From DAOTTI01 sp034437795 (GTDB lineage Bacteria; Chloroflexota; UBA11872; UBA12225): a DNA stretch of 37,761 nucleotides. This document shows positions 23,307-31,713 of this stretch, piece after piece (the first letter of the stretch is position 1; each line of letters begins with the position of its first letter). Where the stretch lies: assembly GCA_034437795.1 (NCBI GenBank), contig DAOTTI010000287.1, positions 1-37,761 on the forward strand. Direction: 5' to 3'. The translations under genes and the position numbers were made by a program. The notes below the pieces were generated by a model, which worked only from the letters and a program-made list of their open reading frames with translations, was not told where the DNA came from and made no database searches.

Positions 23307-24866
23307 ATGAGCGAGATCACTCGACCCATGGGGCTCGGTGGGGCATTCCTGCCGGCGGAGAACGCCGCGCGGCTGAACGTCTTCCGCTACGTAGAAACGG
23401 CGGTGATGCGCACGCTGGCCGGCTGGATCGCGCGGGCGCCGGAGCTGGATGTGAAGATCGAGCTGGCGCGCCAGGTGGCCTTCGCCGCCGAGCGCGCGGA
23501 CGCGCTCTGGAAGCGGGTGGCGCAGCTGCTCTGGCCGGAAGAGCGGGATGTCCTGCTCCATCCGGCGATCGTGCGCCTGCTCCGCGCGATGGACGACGAA
23601 GCGACCGGTACAGCCTCGCTCCTGGCCGGACTTGGGCAGGTGGTCCTGCCACGCCTGGTGGAGGGCTACGCGCGCCACGCAGCGGCGACCGACCCGATCA
23701 CCGACGCCCCGACCGTCCGCCTGCTGGAGCGTTTGAAGCCGGACGCGCTGGCGCTGGCGCAGTGGGCCGTACGGCGGGCAAGCGCGCTGGCGAGCGCTGA
23801 TCCGAGTGCGGCCGATGGCGTGCGGAACCACGTCCTGCGCCTCCACGCCTGCTGGGCCGACGCCGGCGCCTGGCATGCTCCACCGCCTGAAGGCGCGGGC
23901 GTGAGCCTGCACAGAGAGCTGGCGCGCGCGCCGGAAGGCCCGCAGGCCAGGGTAGCGGCGCTGGCGCGGGACGATCACTTCCGCGACCTCAAACCAGATG
24001 AGGCGCCGCCGCCGGAGCCGCTGGACACCGCGGCGGGCCGGCTGGCGTACCTGCTGCGCACGCTGAACTTCGAGCTCTTCGCCGCCGAGCTGATGGGACG
24101 CAACCTCTACGAATACGGCCATGAGATGCCGTGGCAGTTCACGCTGGACATGGCCCGCCAGTGCTGGGATGAGGCGCGCCATGCCGAGATCATGGTGCAG
24201 CGGATCAAGGCGACGGGCGCGCCCTGGCAGCCGGGCGAGCCCGGCTTTCAGCCCTATCCGCTGGATAATGGCCCCTGGCATGACATCTATCCCGGGGGCC
24301 TCTTCCAGCGCCTGGTGGCGATGAACCGCGGCATTGAGGCGCTGGCGCTGGACACGCACGTCTACCGCGCGAACACCTTTGAGCAGCTAGGCGACGCGAC
24401 GGCGGCGCTGACGCACCAGTACATCGTGGCGGACGAGGCCCCGCACGTGGGGTTCGGCACCCGCTGGCTCCGCTACCTGCTCTTCCGGGATCAGGACCGG
24501 CGCCAAGCCGACCTGGCGCTGGTTCCGTTCTTCCCCACCATGGGGCAGCGGTTTGCGCCAGAAGCGGACCCGCTGGGCGAGGCGCAACTGGCCGCGTACC
24601 AGGAGGCCGAGCAGCAGGCGTGGGCAGCAATCGCCGCCCGCAGGGCAGCGCGGTTGGCCGCCGAGGGGCGGCGCGACCACGGCGCGGGACCGGCGGAGAC
24701 GGCAGGGCAGCAGGCGCCGCTCGGGCCGTCCGTGCTCGGCGTACGCCGGCGCGATGCCGTGAACCGGCTGGCGCGCCGCCTGGCGGGCTTCACCCCGCGC
24801 GAGATCGAGGCGGCGATTGCCGCCGCCGGCGGGGCGGTGCTACAGGAGACGAACCTCTCCCCGTAA
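23307..24866 (+). CDS. Ferritin-like di-iron protein (DUF455-type)
   Basis: A 519-residue protein. Residues about 245-400 form a ferritin-like four-helix bundle with all di-iron ligands visible: Glu256 (NFELFAAELM), Glu289 and His292 (WDEARHAE), Glu344 (RGIEALALD), Glu377 and His380 (VADEAPHVGFG). The residues 20-125 segment (FRYVETAVMRTLAGW, QVAFAAERADALWKRVAQLLW) looks like a second, degenerate ferritin-like half. The C-terminus (420-519) is Ala-rich and helical, ending with RREIEAAIAAAGG-like sequence. It resembles the DUF455 family, whose function is unknown; related proteins are oxygenases or metal stores. A short GGGAGTAGA precedes the ATG. Confidence 0.8.
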   Translation: MSEITRPMGLGGAFLPAENAARLNVFRYVETAVMRTLAGWIARAPELDVKIELARQVAFAAERADALWKRVAQLLWPEERDVLLHPAIVRLLRAMDDEATGTASLLAGLGQVVLPRLVEGYARHAAATDPITDAPTVRLLERLKPDALALAQWAVRRASALASADPSAADGVRNHVLRLHACWADAGAWHAPPPEGAGVSLHRELARAPEGPQARVAALARDDHFRDLKPDEAPPPEPLDTAAGRLAYLLRTLNFELFAAELMGRNLYEYGHEMPWQFTLDMARQCWDEARHAEIMVQRIKATGAPWQPGEPGFQPYPLDNGPWHDIYPGGLFQRLVAMNRGIEALALDTHVYRANTFEQLGDATAALTHQYIVADEAPHVGFGTRWLRYLLFRDQDRRQADLALVPFFPTMGQRFAPEADPLGEAQLAAYQEAEQQAWAAIAARRAARLAAEGRRDHGAGPAETAGQQAPLGPSVLGVRRRDAVNRLARRLAGFTPREIEAAIAAAGGAVLQETNLSP

Positions 24867-25058
24867 CCGCGTGCCGTGCTCAGCGTCGAGGGAACGCACT
24901 TCACCTGGCGCCACTCCGGTAGCCGCCAGCAAGCACTGGCTGGGAGTGATGGTAGCTCCGGTTGCACCCAACCTTCCCTTCAGCGGCCTCCAAACACGTC
25001 CGTGAAAGGCCAGCAGGGGCCAGGCGCTTGACTGGGATATTAACTCATAATCGTCACA

Positions 25059-25453
25059 GTGACCCGCCGCGAGGGAGAGGGCAGTGGGCAACAAGTCAGC
25101 GAGTTTCTGGAGGAGATTGAGGCGAGGTCGCAAGCCGAAGGGCCGGCGGCGCTGGCGGAGCTCGCCGCCTTCGACCAGCGCTACCGCCTGGCGCACGAGC
25201 TGATGGTGCGCTGGCGCGAGGCAGGCCTGACCCAGGCCAAGCTTTGAAGCGCTCGGGCGTCGGGCAAGCCGACATCAGCCCCGTCGCGAGCGGGCGCGCC
25301 AACCCGACCGTGAGTACGCTGGCTGCGATCGCCCGCGCGCTCGGCTACGGCCTTGCCCTGGTGCCGCTGAAATCCCCTGCGGCCGATGTGGGCCCCAGGC
25401 GGATAGCCGGCATGGCGGCGAAGCGGCGGCGCCGCGCGCCTGCCACAGCGTGA
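25059..25453 (+). pseudogene. Frameshifted XRE-family helix-turn-helix regulator (HigA-like)
   Basis: Two overlapping frames together make one XRE/Cro-type DNA-binding protein. The first, 25059-25247 (GTG start), ends HELMVRWREAGLTQAKL then TGA. The second, 25244-25453, continues KRSGVGQADISPVASGRANPTVSTLAAIARALGYGLALVPL. The expected sequence is AGLTQAKLA-KRSGVGQADIS, so about one base has been lost near 25245 at AAGCTTTGAAG. A CATAAT at 25046-25051 lies 8 bases before the GTG, compatible with leaderless transcription. HigA-type antitoxins have this layout, but no toxin gene is adjacent. A sequencing error at that single site could also explain the break. Confidence 0.75.
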
Positions 25454-25488
25454 GGTGCGGGCGGCGCCAGGCTCCAGGACCCGCCCGT

Positions 25489-25573
25489 GCATCCGTTCTA
25501 CGCCGCCAGGAGCCCTGCGGAGGGCCGCCTGATGCCGGGCTGGCGGGCGGGCATCCGTTCTACCCTGCCAGGA
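25489..25573. repeat. 23-bp direct repeat duplicating the binding-protein 3' end
   Basis: 25489-25511 and 25551-25573 match at 21 of 23 bases (GCATCCGTTCTAC...GCCAGGA), 62 bp apart. The right copy contains the stop codon of the minus-strand binding-protein gene (…FLAG*); the left copy encodes a similar ending (LLAA*) with no gene. Confidence 0.7.
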
Positions 25574-26885
25574 ACGGCAGGAGCTGCCGGTCGAGGCTCT
25601 CCATGGCCGCTTTGACGCTCATCTTGCCGGTATCGGCCGCCACGAGGTGCTCGTCGATGACGGGCGCGATGTCGGCCCACCTGGTGGCCTTGGGCGTGGG
25701 ACGCCCGTTGATGGCGGCCTGGTAGAAGGCCCTGCGGTTGGCCGGCTTCAGCGGCACCTTCTCGTACTCCGCCTGCAGCGACTTATGGCTGGGGATGAAC
25801 TCGCCGGTCCGCAGCATCCACTCCCGCTGCCCCGGAGGACCGACCACCAGCAGCCAGAGCTTCCAGGCCAGCTCCAGGTTCCTGGTCTTCTCATAGATCC
25901 CGTAGGAGAAGCTGCTCAGGGGATAGACCGTGCCCTTCTTCCCCTTTGGGAAGGGCGCCACGTCCCACTGGAAGGCGCGATCCTGTAGCTCGCGCGTGTT
26001 GTTCGACTGCAGGGGCAGGAAGGCGACGCGCCCTTCGCCGAACTTGCCGTTGGAGCCGCCACCGTCAGGCTGGTTCGACGGGGCCTTGACGCCATACCGC
26101 GTATTCAGGTCAGTGAACCACTGCACGGCCTCCAGCACGTCGGGATGGCTGAAGTTGGCCTTCGCCGGCTCCTCCTTGGGCGTGAAGGGCTCGCCGCCGT
26201 TCATCCAGATCCAGGAGAAGACCTCTGAGCTGCTGGGCAGGATGTGGGTGCCCCAGACCGGCGGGTCGCTCTGGCGCGTCGTCAGACGCTGCGCCAGCTC
26301 GAGGTACTGCTTCCAGTCCCAGGAGCCGTCCGGCGCCTTCAGCCCGGCCTTGGTAAACAGGTCGGCGTTGTAGCCGATGGCGCTGCTGCTCAGGCCAATC
26401 GGCAGGGCGTAGGTCTTGCCCTTAAAGGAGAGCATGTCCACCGCCGACGTTAGATGGTCCGAGAACTTGAACCCCGGCTCGCGCCGCGCCAGGATACCCA
26501 GATCCTTGAGAATACCGAGATTGACGTACTGCCCCAGCACGTCGTGCCGTACGCCGACGAGGTCCAGTGGCTGGTCGGCGGCGAGGAGCGTCATCAGCTT
26601 TTCCAGGGTCAGCTTGAGGTTCCCCCCACCGGAGATCTGCTCCACGGTGACGTTGGGGTACTCCTGCTGAAAGAGCTTGGTGATGTTGTTATAGGCCTCG
26701 CCACGGACGTTCGTGTTGCTGCTCCAGATCAGCCAGACGAGGCTGGCCTTGGCATCCTTGCTAATGGCGGGAGTGCTCCCCTGGGGCTGGCCGCAGCCCA
26801 CCGCGGCGGCGACACCGCCCGCCAGCGCGCCGCGGGCCAGGATCGTACGGCGGGTCCACGATCGACTGCTGCTCCTGCTGCTCAT
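25560..26885 (-). CDS. Carbohydrate ABC transporter solute-binding lipoprotein (SBP_bac_1)
   Basis: A 441-residue extracellular binding protein. The start is ATG 26885, with GGAGGAGC 4-5 bases upstream; the upstream ATG cluster at 26924 (MMIMMITV) is less likely. The signal is TRRTILARGALAGGVAAAVGC: a twin-arginine-like n-region and a lipobox, with a probable lipidated Cys. The mature part has the MalE-like pattern (SLVWLIWSSNTNVRGEAYNNI, ALPIGLSSSAIGYNADLF, RVAFLPLQSNNTREL, ending QLLPFLAG). It is the last gene of the minus-strand sugar-acid operon, 108 bp after the uronate-dehydrogenase-like gene. The ligand is presumably a sugar acid or oligosaccharide, by neighbourhood only. No permease or ATPase lies near. 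Confidence 0.9.
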   Translation of the reverse strand: MSSRSSSRSWTRRTILARGALAGGVAAAVGCGQPQGSTPAISKDAKASLVWLIWSSNTNVRGEAYNNITKLFQQEYPNVTVEQISGGGNLKLTLEKLMTLLAADQPLDLVGVRHDVLGQYVNLGILKDLGILARREPGFKFSDHLTSAVDMLSFKGKTYALPIGLSSSAIGYNADLFTKAGLKAPDGSWDWKQYLELAQRLTTRQSDPPVWGTHILPSSSEVFSWIWMNGGEPFTPKEEPAKANFSHPDVLEAVQWFTDLNTRYGVKAPSNQPDGGGSNGKFGEGRVAFLPLQSNNTRELQDRAFQWDVAPFPKGKKGTVYPLSSFSYGIYEKTRNLELAWKLWLLVVGPPGQREWMLRTGEFIPSHKSLQAEYEKVPLKPANRRAFYQAAINGRPTPKATRWADIAPVIDEHLVAADTGKMSVKAAMESLDRQLLPFLAG

Positions 26886-26974
26886 GCCTTGCTCCTCCCT
26901 CACGGTTATCATCATGATCATCACGCGCCTTCACTGAGACGCCGGCTCACCGCGCCCATGCCCGGCACAGGCCG

Positions 26975-26992
26975 GCCTCCCGCGGGGGAGGC
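26975..26992. terminator. Hairpin GCCTCCC-GCGG-GGGAGGC after the epimerase-like gene
   Basis: A perfect 7-bp stem with a 4-base loop lies just 3' (minus strand) of the stop codon of the NAD-dependent epimerase-like gene, before the binding-protein gene. There is no U-tract, so it may only attenuate transcription or protect the mRNA end. Confidence 0.4.
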
Positions 26993-26993
26993 A

Positions 26994-27833
26994 TCACGCG
27001 CCGACGCGCCCGGGCGAGCCGGCCAGGATCTCCCGCACGAGATGGGCGTAGCGGACCTCGGAGTCGTCCTCCGGCGCGTAGCCGATGATACGGCGCGCGT
27101 TGGCGATGCTCCAAAAGGCCCGCGTGTTGTTGGAGATGCCGTAGAAGATCTGGAACGGCACCCCGTGCTCGTCCTCGATGTGCGGCGCGTCGACCGACTT
27201 CCAGAAGAGCTGCGCGAGGTCCCGCTCGCTGACGTAGGCGCCCAGGTTGCGCTTGAGCGCCTCCGGGCGGCCGGTGAAGTCATAGTGCTCCAGCCCGCGG
27301 GGGTGGCCGATGCGGATCTGGACCACGCCCAGCTTACGGCCGAAGGTCCCCTGGGCATAGAGGAAGCCCATGTGCTCGTAGGCCGCCTTGGCCCAGCCGT
27401 AGAAGTTCTGGGCCAGCGGCCGCTCGTCCGGCAGGACGACGTCTTTCTTGCGGGCGTGAACGAGCGGCTCGTACCAGTCGGCCGCGTGGTTGGAGCTGGC
27501 CATCACCACCCGCTCGAGCCCCTCCTCCAGGGCCAGCTGGTAGACGTGGTAGGCCATGTCCAGGTTGACCCGCTCGTCGAGGTAGCCTCGGGGGCGGCCG
27601 GCGGCGCGGTGATACGCCAGGTGGACGACGGCGTGGGCGCCGCGGAAGAGAGGGCGGTGCTGCTCCAGGTCCGGCTGGCGCAGATCATGGACGATGACGT
27701 CCTCCACGACGCGCCCGCCCCGTCTCTCCCGCGTGACGTCGACCAGGCGCAGGTCGTAGCGCTCGCGAAAGGCCGGCAGCACCTGCGACGCAACGTACCC
27801 CGCGGCGCCGGTGATGACGACAGTCTTCCTCAT
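26994..27833 (-). CDS. NAD-dependent epimerase/dehydratase, uronate-dehydrogenase-like
   Basis: A 279-residue extended short-chain dehydrogenase. The start is ATG 27833, which overlaps the stop of the preceding enolase-family gene (TGATG), implying coupled translation. The nucleotide motif is VVITGAAGYVASQV; its third glycine is replaced by Ala. Catalytic residues are Ser113/114 (ASSNHAADWYEP) and Tyr145-Lys149 (FYGWAKAAYEH), followed by VVQIRIGHPR. The SSNH block and the short length resemble bacterial uronate dehydrogenase, which oxidises galacturonate or glucuronate to the aldarolactone. The substrate assignment is inference. The upstream open frame to 28007 is not part of the gene. Confidence 0.85.
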   Translation of the reverse strand: MRKTVVITGAAGYVASQVLPAFRERYDLRLVDVTRERRGGRVVEDVIVHDLRQPDLEQHRPLFRGAHAVVHLAYHRAAGRPRGYLDERVNLDMAYHVYQLALEEGLERVVMASSNHAADWYEPLVHARKKDVVLPDERPLAQNFYGWAKAAYEHMGFLYAQGTFGRKLGVVQIRIGHPRGLEHYDFTGRPEALKRNLGAYVSERDLAQLFWKSVDAPHIEDEHGVPFQIFYGISNNTRAFWSIANARRIIGYAPEDDSEVRYAHLVREILAGSPGRVGA

Positions 27834-28993
27834 CACCCCAGATCGCCCTCCAGTACCTTGAGTTTCCCGCGGTCCAGCGACACGCCCAGACCTGGCGCGG
27901 GCGCGAGCGCCAGCCTGCCGCCGTCGTAGCGGACGGGCTGGTCCAGCACGTCGTCCACGAGGAGCTGCGGGCCGCGCAGGTCGCACGGCCAGTCCATGAT
28001 CTTGCACTCGGGGCTGGCGGCGGCGAGGTGGCCGAGGACGAGTGTGCCGATGCCCATCTCCACGTCACTGCCGACGTAGGCGTCCTTGCCGGCGGTAGCG
28101 ATCATGCCCATCACCTGCTGCGCCTGGCGCAGGCCGCCGTAGGACGGCGCGTAGAGCTTGAAAACATCCACCACGTCCTGCTTGAGGTATTCCAGGACAC
28201 GGGCCGGCGGCCAGCCGTGCTCCATGAACGGGATCGGCGTCGCGCGCTTTACCTTGCGCATGCCGTCGAGGTCGTCCGCCGGAATTGGCGTCTCGATCGC
28301 CGCCGGACGGAAGGGCTCCAGCCGGCGCAGATTGGCGATGGCCTCGTCGACGCTCCAGGCGCCGTTGGCGTCCAGCTTGATGTGCGCCTCCGGCCCGGCG
28401 AGTTCGCGGACGAGCATGACGCGGGCCACGTCCAGATCGATGTCGCGGCCGACCTTGAGCTTGAAGGCGCGGAAGCCCTGCGCCACTTTCTCGGCAATCT
28501 CCGGCTCCATCTCGCGCGGGTGGCGGATGTAGGCCACCCAGCAGACGGGCAGGTCCGGCCAGAAGCGGCCCCCCAGCAGGTTGTGCAGGGGCTGGCCGGC
28601 GGCGCGGGCCATCAGGTCGTGGCAGGCGGCGTCGACGGCGCCGGCCAGCTTGCCCCGCAGCCCGGCTCGCTCCAGCACGGCGGCCAGCCGGGCGGTGTCG
28701 TACACGTCGTGGCCACGCAGGAGTGGCCGTAGCAGCGCTTGATAGGCCGGGGCCCGCAAGGGACGCCGGTCCGGCAGCATCGAGCGCGGCGAGATGTCGG
28801 AGACCTCGCCCAACCCCACCAGTCCGTTATCCGCCTCCAGTTCCACGGCGTAGTAGTGCGAGACGACAGCCTGGCCGCCACCGCCCGGAGCAGGGCCGCG
28901 CGTCCGCGCGTCCGCCAGGCGGCCGCGCCCGATCTCGGTGACGTAGCGCCGCGCCACCCGAATGGGATGCACCCGGACGTCAACAATCTTCAC
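27833..28993 (-). CDS. Enolase-superfamily enzyme, muconate-lactonizing/cycloisomerase subgroup
   Basis: A 386-residue protein. The N-terminal capping domain starts MKIVDVRVHPIRVARR, with an insertion rich in Gly around residues 30-42. The barrel has the K-x-K acid/base pair Lys178-Leu-Lys180 (AFKLKVG), metal ligands Asp208 (IKLDANGAW), Glu234 (AAIETPIP) and Glu258 (PFMEHG), and Lys279 (DVFKLYAPS) opposite. This is the MLE/cycloisomerase arrangement, as in muconate cycloisomerase and galactarolactone cycloisomerase. It is translated just before a uronate-dehydrogenase-like gene, with stop and start overlapping, so acting on an aldarolactone made by that enzyme is an attractive hypothesis. It lies 20 bp after a binding-protein gene in the same operon. 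Confidence 0.88.
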   Translation of the reverse strand: MKIVDVRVHPIRVARRYVTEIGRGRLADARTRGPAPGGGGQAVVSHYYAVELEADNGLVGLGEVSDISPRSMLPDRRPLRAPAYQALLRPLLRGHDVYDTARLAAVLERAGLRGKLAGAVDAACHDLMARAAGQPLHNLLGGRFWPDLPVCWVAYIRHPREMEPEIAEKVAQGFRAFKLKVGRDIDLDVARVMLVRELAGPEAHIKLDANGAWSVDEAIANLRRLEPFRPAAIETPIPADDLDGMRKVKRATPIPFMEHGWPPARVLEYLKQDVVDVFKLYAPSYGGLRQAQQVMGMIATAGKDAYVGSDVEMGIGTLVLGHLAAASPECKIMDWPCDLRGPQLLVDDVLDQPVRYDGGRLALAPAPGLGVSLDRGKLKVLEGDLG

Positions 28994-29013
28994 GGCTTCT
29001 CCTGCTTACCTTG

Positions 29014-30348
29014 CTACCGCCCTGGCGGCGGGTACTGCGCCAGCAGGGCGTTCACCTCACGCTCGATGGCCGCCACGGCCTCGCGCGCCGACTCCTTCTG
29101 CGCCAGCACGTTGTTCCGATGCGTGTTCACGATCGCCGTCATCTCGTCGAACGGCACCACCAGCGGCTGGAGCTTGGCGCCCTTCAGGGCGTCGATCCAC
29201 TTCTGCTTGGTGAAGGGTGACGCCCCCTTGAGGAAGATCCCTTCCGCCACCGGCCGGTAGGCCGGGACCAGACGGCCGCCGGCTTGCTCGATGACGGCCT
29301 GGCCATCAGTGCCCAGATAAGCAAGGAAGTCGAGCGCGGCCTCGATCTGCTTGCTCTCCTTCCAGATGATGTAGCCATCGGAGTAGAAGCGGTGGTGGCG
29401 TCCGGCGGGGCCGCTGGGATAGAGCACGATATCGAACTCAAAGCCGAGCTGATTGGGCCAGGCAGGAAGGACGTGTGGCCCGCCATTTTCGGTCAGGCCG
29501 GTCAGCCCTGCGTTCCACATGCTCACGCCGCCGGGTGGGCGGTCGTAGGGCGCCGGCCGCGGCATGACGCGGTACGACCAGGCCAGGTCGTAGAGCCACT
29601 GCAGGCCAGCCGCGCCCTCCGCGGTGTTCACGATGCACCGCGTCTTGTCTCTGTTGAGGAACTCGGCGCCAAAGGCCCAGAAGTAGCTCCAGGCTTGCCA
29701 GCCGTCGATGCCCCATCGCTCAAGGTTGCCGTCCGGACCAACCTTCGCCACGTCCTTGAGCAGGCGCACGAGGTCTTCGTGCGTCCATCTGGTGTCGAAG
29801 TCCGGCTGGAGCGCGACGCCGGCGTTTCGAAACAGCGTCCTATTGATCCCAGCGACGCCGGTGCCCCATCCCTGCGGGGCGCCAAAGAGCTTGCCGCCAA
29901 CCTGCCACTCCTGGGCCGCCAGATCGAACCACTCCGCCGTACGCACGCGCCGGCGCGCGAGGCCGCCGGTCACGTCGGCCAGCCAGCCACGGGCGTGCCA
30001 GGGGAGGAGGTTGCGCGAGGTGGTAAAGGCCAGATCCGGCGCCGCCCCGCCGGCAAAGGCGACGGGCAGCTTGGTGTAGTAGTCCGGCTCATTGATCCAG
30101 AGCTCCACCTTTACGCGCTGCTGCTTCTGGCCGAATGCCTGCGCCACGGCCTCGTACAGGGGGCGCGTGTCGGCCGTCCCGCGTGTGCCGAACTGGACCG
30201 TCACCGGCTCGCTGCCGGCCGGCTTCGCCCCACCTGCCTCCCCGCCGAATGGCCGGCAGGCGGCCGCCGGCAGCGCTCCCACAGCGCCAAGCAGCACGGC
30301 ACGCCGGGTCACGCGTCTCACTCGATTGCCAGTCCTATGCCACGCCAT
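29014..30348 (-). CDS. Carbohydrate ABC transporter solute-binding lipoprotein (SBP_bac_1)
   Basis: A 444-residue binding protein. The leader MAWHRTGNRVRRVTRRAVLLGAVGALPAAAC is a twin-arginine-like signal with lipobox and a likely lipidated Cys near residue 31. The mature part shows VTVQFGTRGTADTRPLYEAVAQAF, APDLAFTTSRNLLPWHARGWLADVT and GYIIWKESKQIEAALDFLAYL, all typical of the extracellular sugar-binding family. It is the second gene of the minus-strand sugar-acid operon, between the dehydratase-type enolase and the cycloisomerase-type enolase. The ligand is probably the substrate of those enzymes, by context. No permease genes follow. Confidence 0.9.
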   Translation of the reverse strand: MAWHRTGNRVRRVTRRAVLLGAVGALPAAACRPFGGEAGGAKPAGSEPVTVQFGTRGTADTRPLYEAVAQAFGQKQQRVKVELWINEPDYYTKLPVAFAGGAAPDLAFTTSRNLLPWHARGWLADVTGGLARRRVRTAEWFDLAAQEWQVGGKLFGAPQGWGTGVAGINRTLFRNAGVALQPDFDTRWTHEDLVRLLKDVAKVGPDGNLERWGIDGWQAWSYFWAFGAEFLNRDKTRCIVNTAEGAAGLQWLYDLAWSYRVMPRPAPYDRPPGGVSMWNAGLTGLTENGGPHVLPAWPNQLGFEFDIVLYPSGPAGRHHRFYSDGYIIWKESKQIEAALDFLAYLGTDGQAVIEQAGGRLVPAYRPVAEGIFLKGASPFTKQKWIDALKGAKLQPLVVPFDEMTAIVNTHRNNVLAQKESAREAVAAIEREVNALLAQYPPPGR

Positions 30349-30354
30349 CTCAGA

Positions 30355-30420
30355 CCCCCAGTCTCCAGTCTACAAGCGCGACTTCCCGATCGCCGATCCC
30401 CCGTCTCCAGCGCCAGACCT
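30355..30420. repeat. CCAGTCTCCAGTC-type repeat between operon genes
   Basis: AGACCCCCAGTCTCCAGTCT at 30352-30371, then a related CCCCCGTCTCCAGCGCCAG stretch near 30398-30418, with GATCGCCGATC between them. The motif is a low-complexity tandem pattern (CCAGTCT units). It occupies the 95-bp gap between the dehydratase-type gene and the binding-protein gene. Confidence 0.5.
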
Positions 30421-30443
30421 CACACTCGGGTAGCCGGCAGGCG

Positions 30444-31595
30444 TTACCAGTCCTGTACCGCGCCGTCGGGGCGCCGCCAGCGGGGCCTGGGGCCGGTGCG
30501 CAGCGGCTCCAGCCCCGCCAAGGCTGCCTCGTTCACCTCCAGCCCCAGGCCGGGCTCGCCGGTGGGGACGAGGTGGCCCTGCTCCAGGGTGAAGCCGCCG
30601 TCGATCAGGCCGGGGAGGGGCCGGCTGGCGCCGGAATACTCCTGGATGGCGCAGTTGGGGATGGCCAGGTCCACGTGCAGCGAGGCGGTGTCCCCCACCA
30701 TGCCATTGGTGCAGTGGAGGGCCGTCTCCACGTAGTAGGCCTCCGCCCAGTTGGCGATCTTGCGCGTCTCGGTGATGCCGCCAACGTGGCAGAGGTCGAT
30801 CCGCAGGTAGTCCACCAGGTTCTCCGCGATCAGCTCGCGGAAGACCCACTTGCCGCACAGCTGCTCGCCCGTGGCCAGGCGCGCCCTGGTCTTGGCGCGC
30901 ACCAGGCGGAAGACCTCCGGGTTCTCCGAGCGAATAGGGTCCTCGACGAAGAAGAGACGCAACGGCTCGACCAGGTGGCAGAACTCAATCGCCTCGATCG
31001 GCGAGAGCCGCGTGTGCACGTCGACGCAGAGGTCGATCTGGGGCCCGACGTACTCGCGCAGGCGGGTGAGACGCTCCACGCCGTCCTCGATGGCCCGTTT
31101 GGGATCGAAGATGCCACTGTCGCGGGCGATGGCGTCGCCGACGCTGGTGCGAATGGCCGTGATCCCCTCCTCCAGAAAGCGATCGATCTGGCGCCGTCCC
31201 TGGTCGGTCTCGACGCTGCCCCCGTGGCGGTAGATGCGCACCCGCTGGCGGGCCCTGCCGCCGAGCAGGTTGTAGACGGGGGTACCGAGGGCACGGCCCT
31301 TGAGGTCCCACAGGGCCACGTCAATGCCCGAGATGGCGGTCATGATCACCGGCCCGCCGCGCCAGAAAGAGCCACGGAAGAGGTCCTGCCAGATGTGCTC
31401 CGTATCGAAGGGATCGCGCCCGATCAGCCACTCGCGGAAGCTGCGCGCGCACTCGACCGTTGGCGCCTCCTTGCCGCTGAGGCCCACATCGCCCCAGCCG
31501 CTGATGCCCGCGTCGGTCTCCACCTTCACCAGGGTGACGTTGGTGCGGTGCTCCGGCGAATAGCCGGCGAACACCTTGAGGTCCGTTATCTTCAT
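30444..31595 (-). CDS. Enolase-superfamily dehydratase (galactonate/mannonate dehydratase-like)
   Basis: A 383-residue protein starting MKITDLKVFAGYSPEHRTN. The barrel shows the dehydratase pattern: Asp192-x-His194 (CVDVHTRLS), Glu218 (FVEDPI), Glu244 (ATGEQLCGKW), Asp267 (YLRIDLCHVGG) and His294 (ALHCTNG). The MLE-type K-x-K is absent (IRTSVG there). This fits the galactonate/mannonate dehydratase group, which removes water from aldonic or aldaric acids to give 2-keto-3-deoxy acids. The exact substrate is not determined. It is the first gene of the minus-strand operon; GGAAGGAG lies about 14 bases upstream of ATG. Its intergenic region is shared with the divergent gene at 31714. Confidence 0.9.
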   Translation of the reverse strand: MKITDLKVFAGYSPEHRTNVTLVKVETDAGISGWGDVGLSGKEAPTVECARSFREWLIGRDPFDTEHIWQDLFRGSFWRGGPVIMTAISGIDVALWDLKGRALGTPVYNLLGGRARQRVRIYRHGGSVETDQGRRQIDRFLEEGITAIRTSVGDAIARDSGIFDPKRAIEDGVERLTRLREYVGPQIDLCVDVHTRLSPIEAIEFCHLVEPLRLFFVEDPIRSENPEVFRLVRAKTRARLATGEQLCGKWVFRELIAENLVDYLRIDLCHVGGITETRKIANWAEAYYVETALHCTNGMVGDTASLHVDLAIPNCAIQEYSGASRPLPGLIDGGFTLEQGHLVPTGEPGLGLEVNEAALAGLEPLRTGPRPRWRRPDGAVQDW

Positions 31596-31713
31596 GGTGC
31601 TCGTGCTTGCTCCTTCCGGTCGGGCTCACCCGGGCTCGCTCGGGGCCTTTGGTCGCGCGGCGGCCCGGCCCCATGATGGCACGCGAGCGCATTCCCGTCA
31701 ACGGAGGATGAGC

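Noticed and set aside
25028..25051. TTGACT...CATAAT as a standard sigma-70 promoter for the XRE gene
   Set aside because: The spacing is 12 bp, far from 17, so only the CATAAT box as part of a leaderless start is worth mention.
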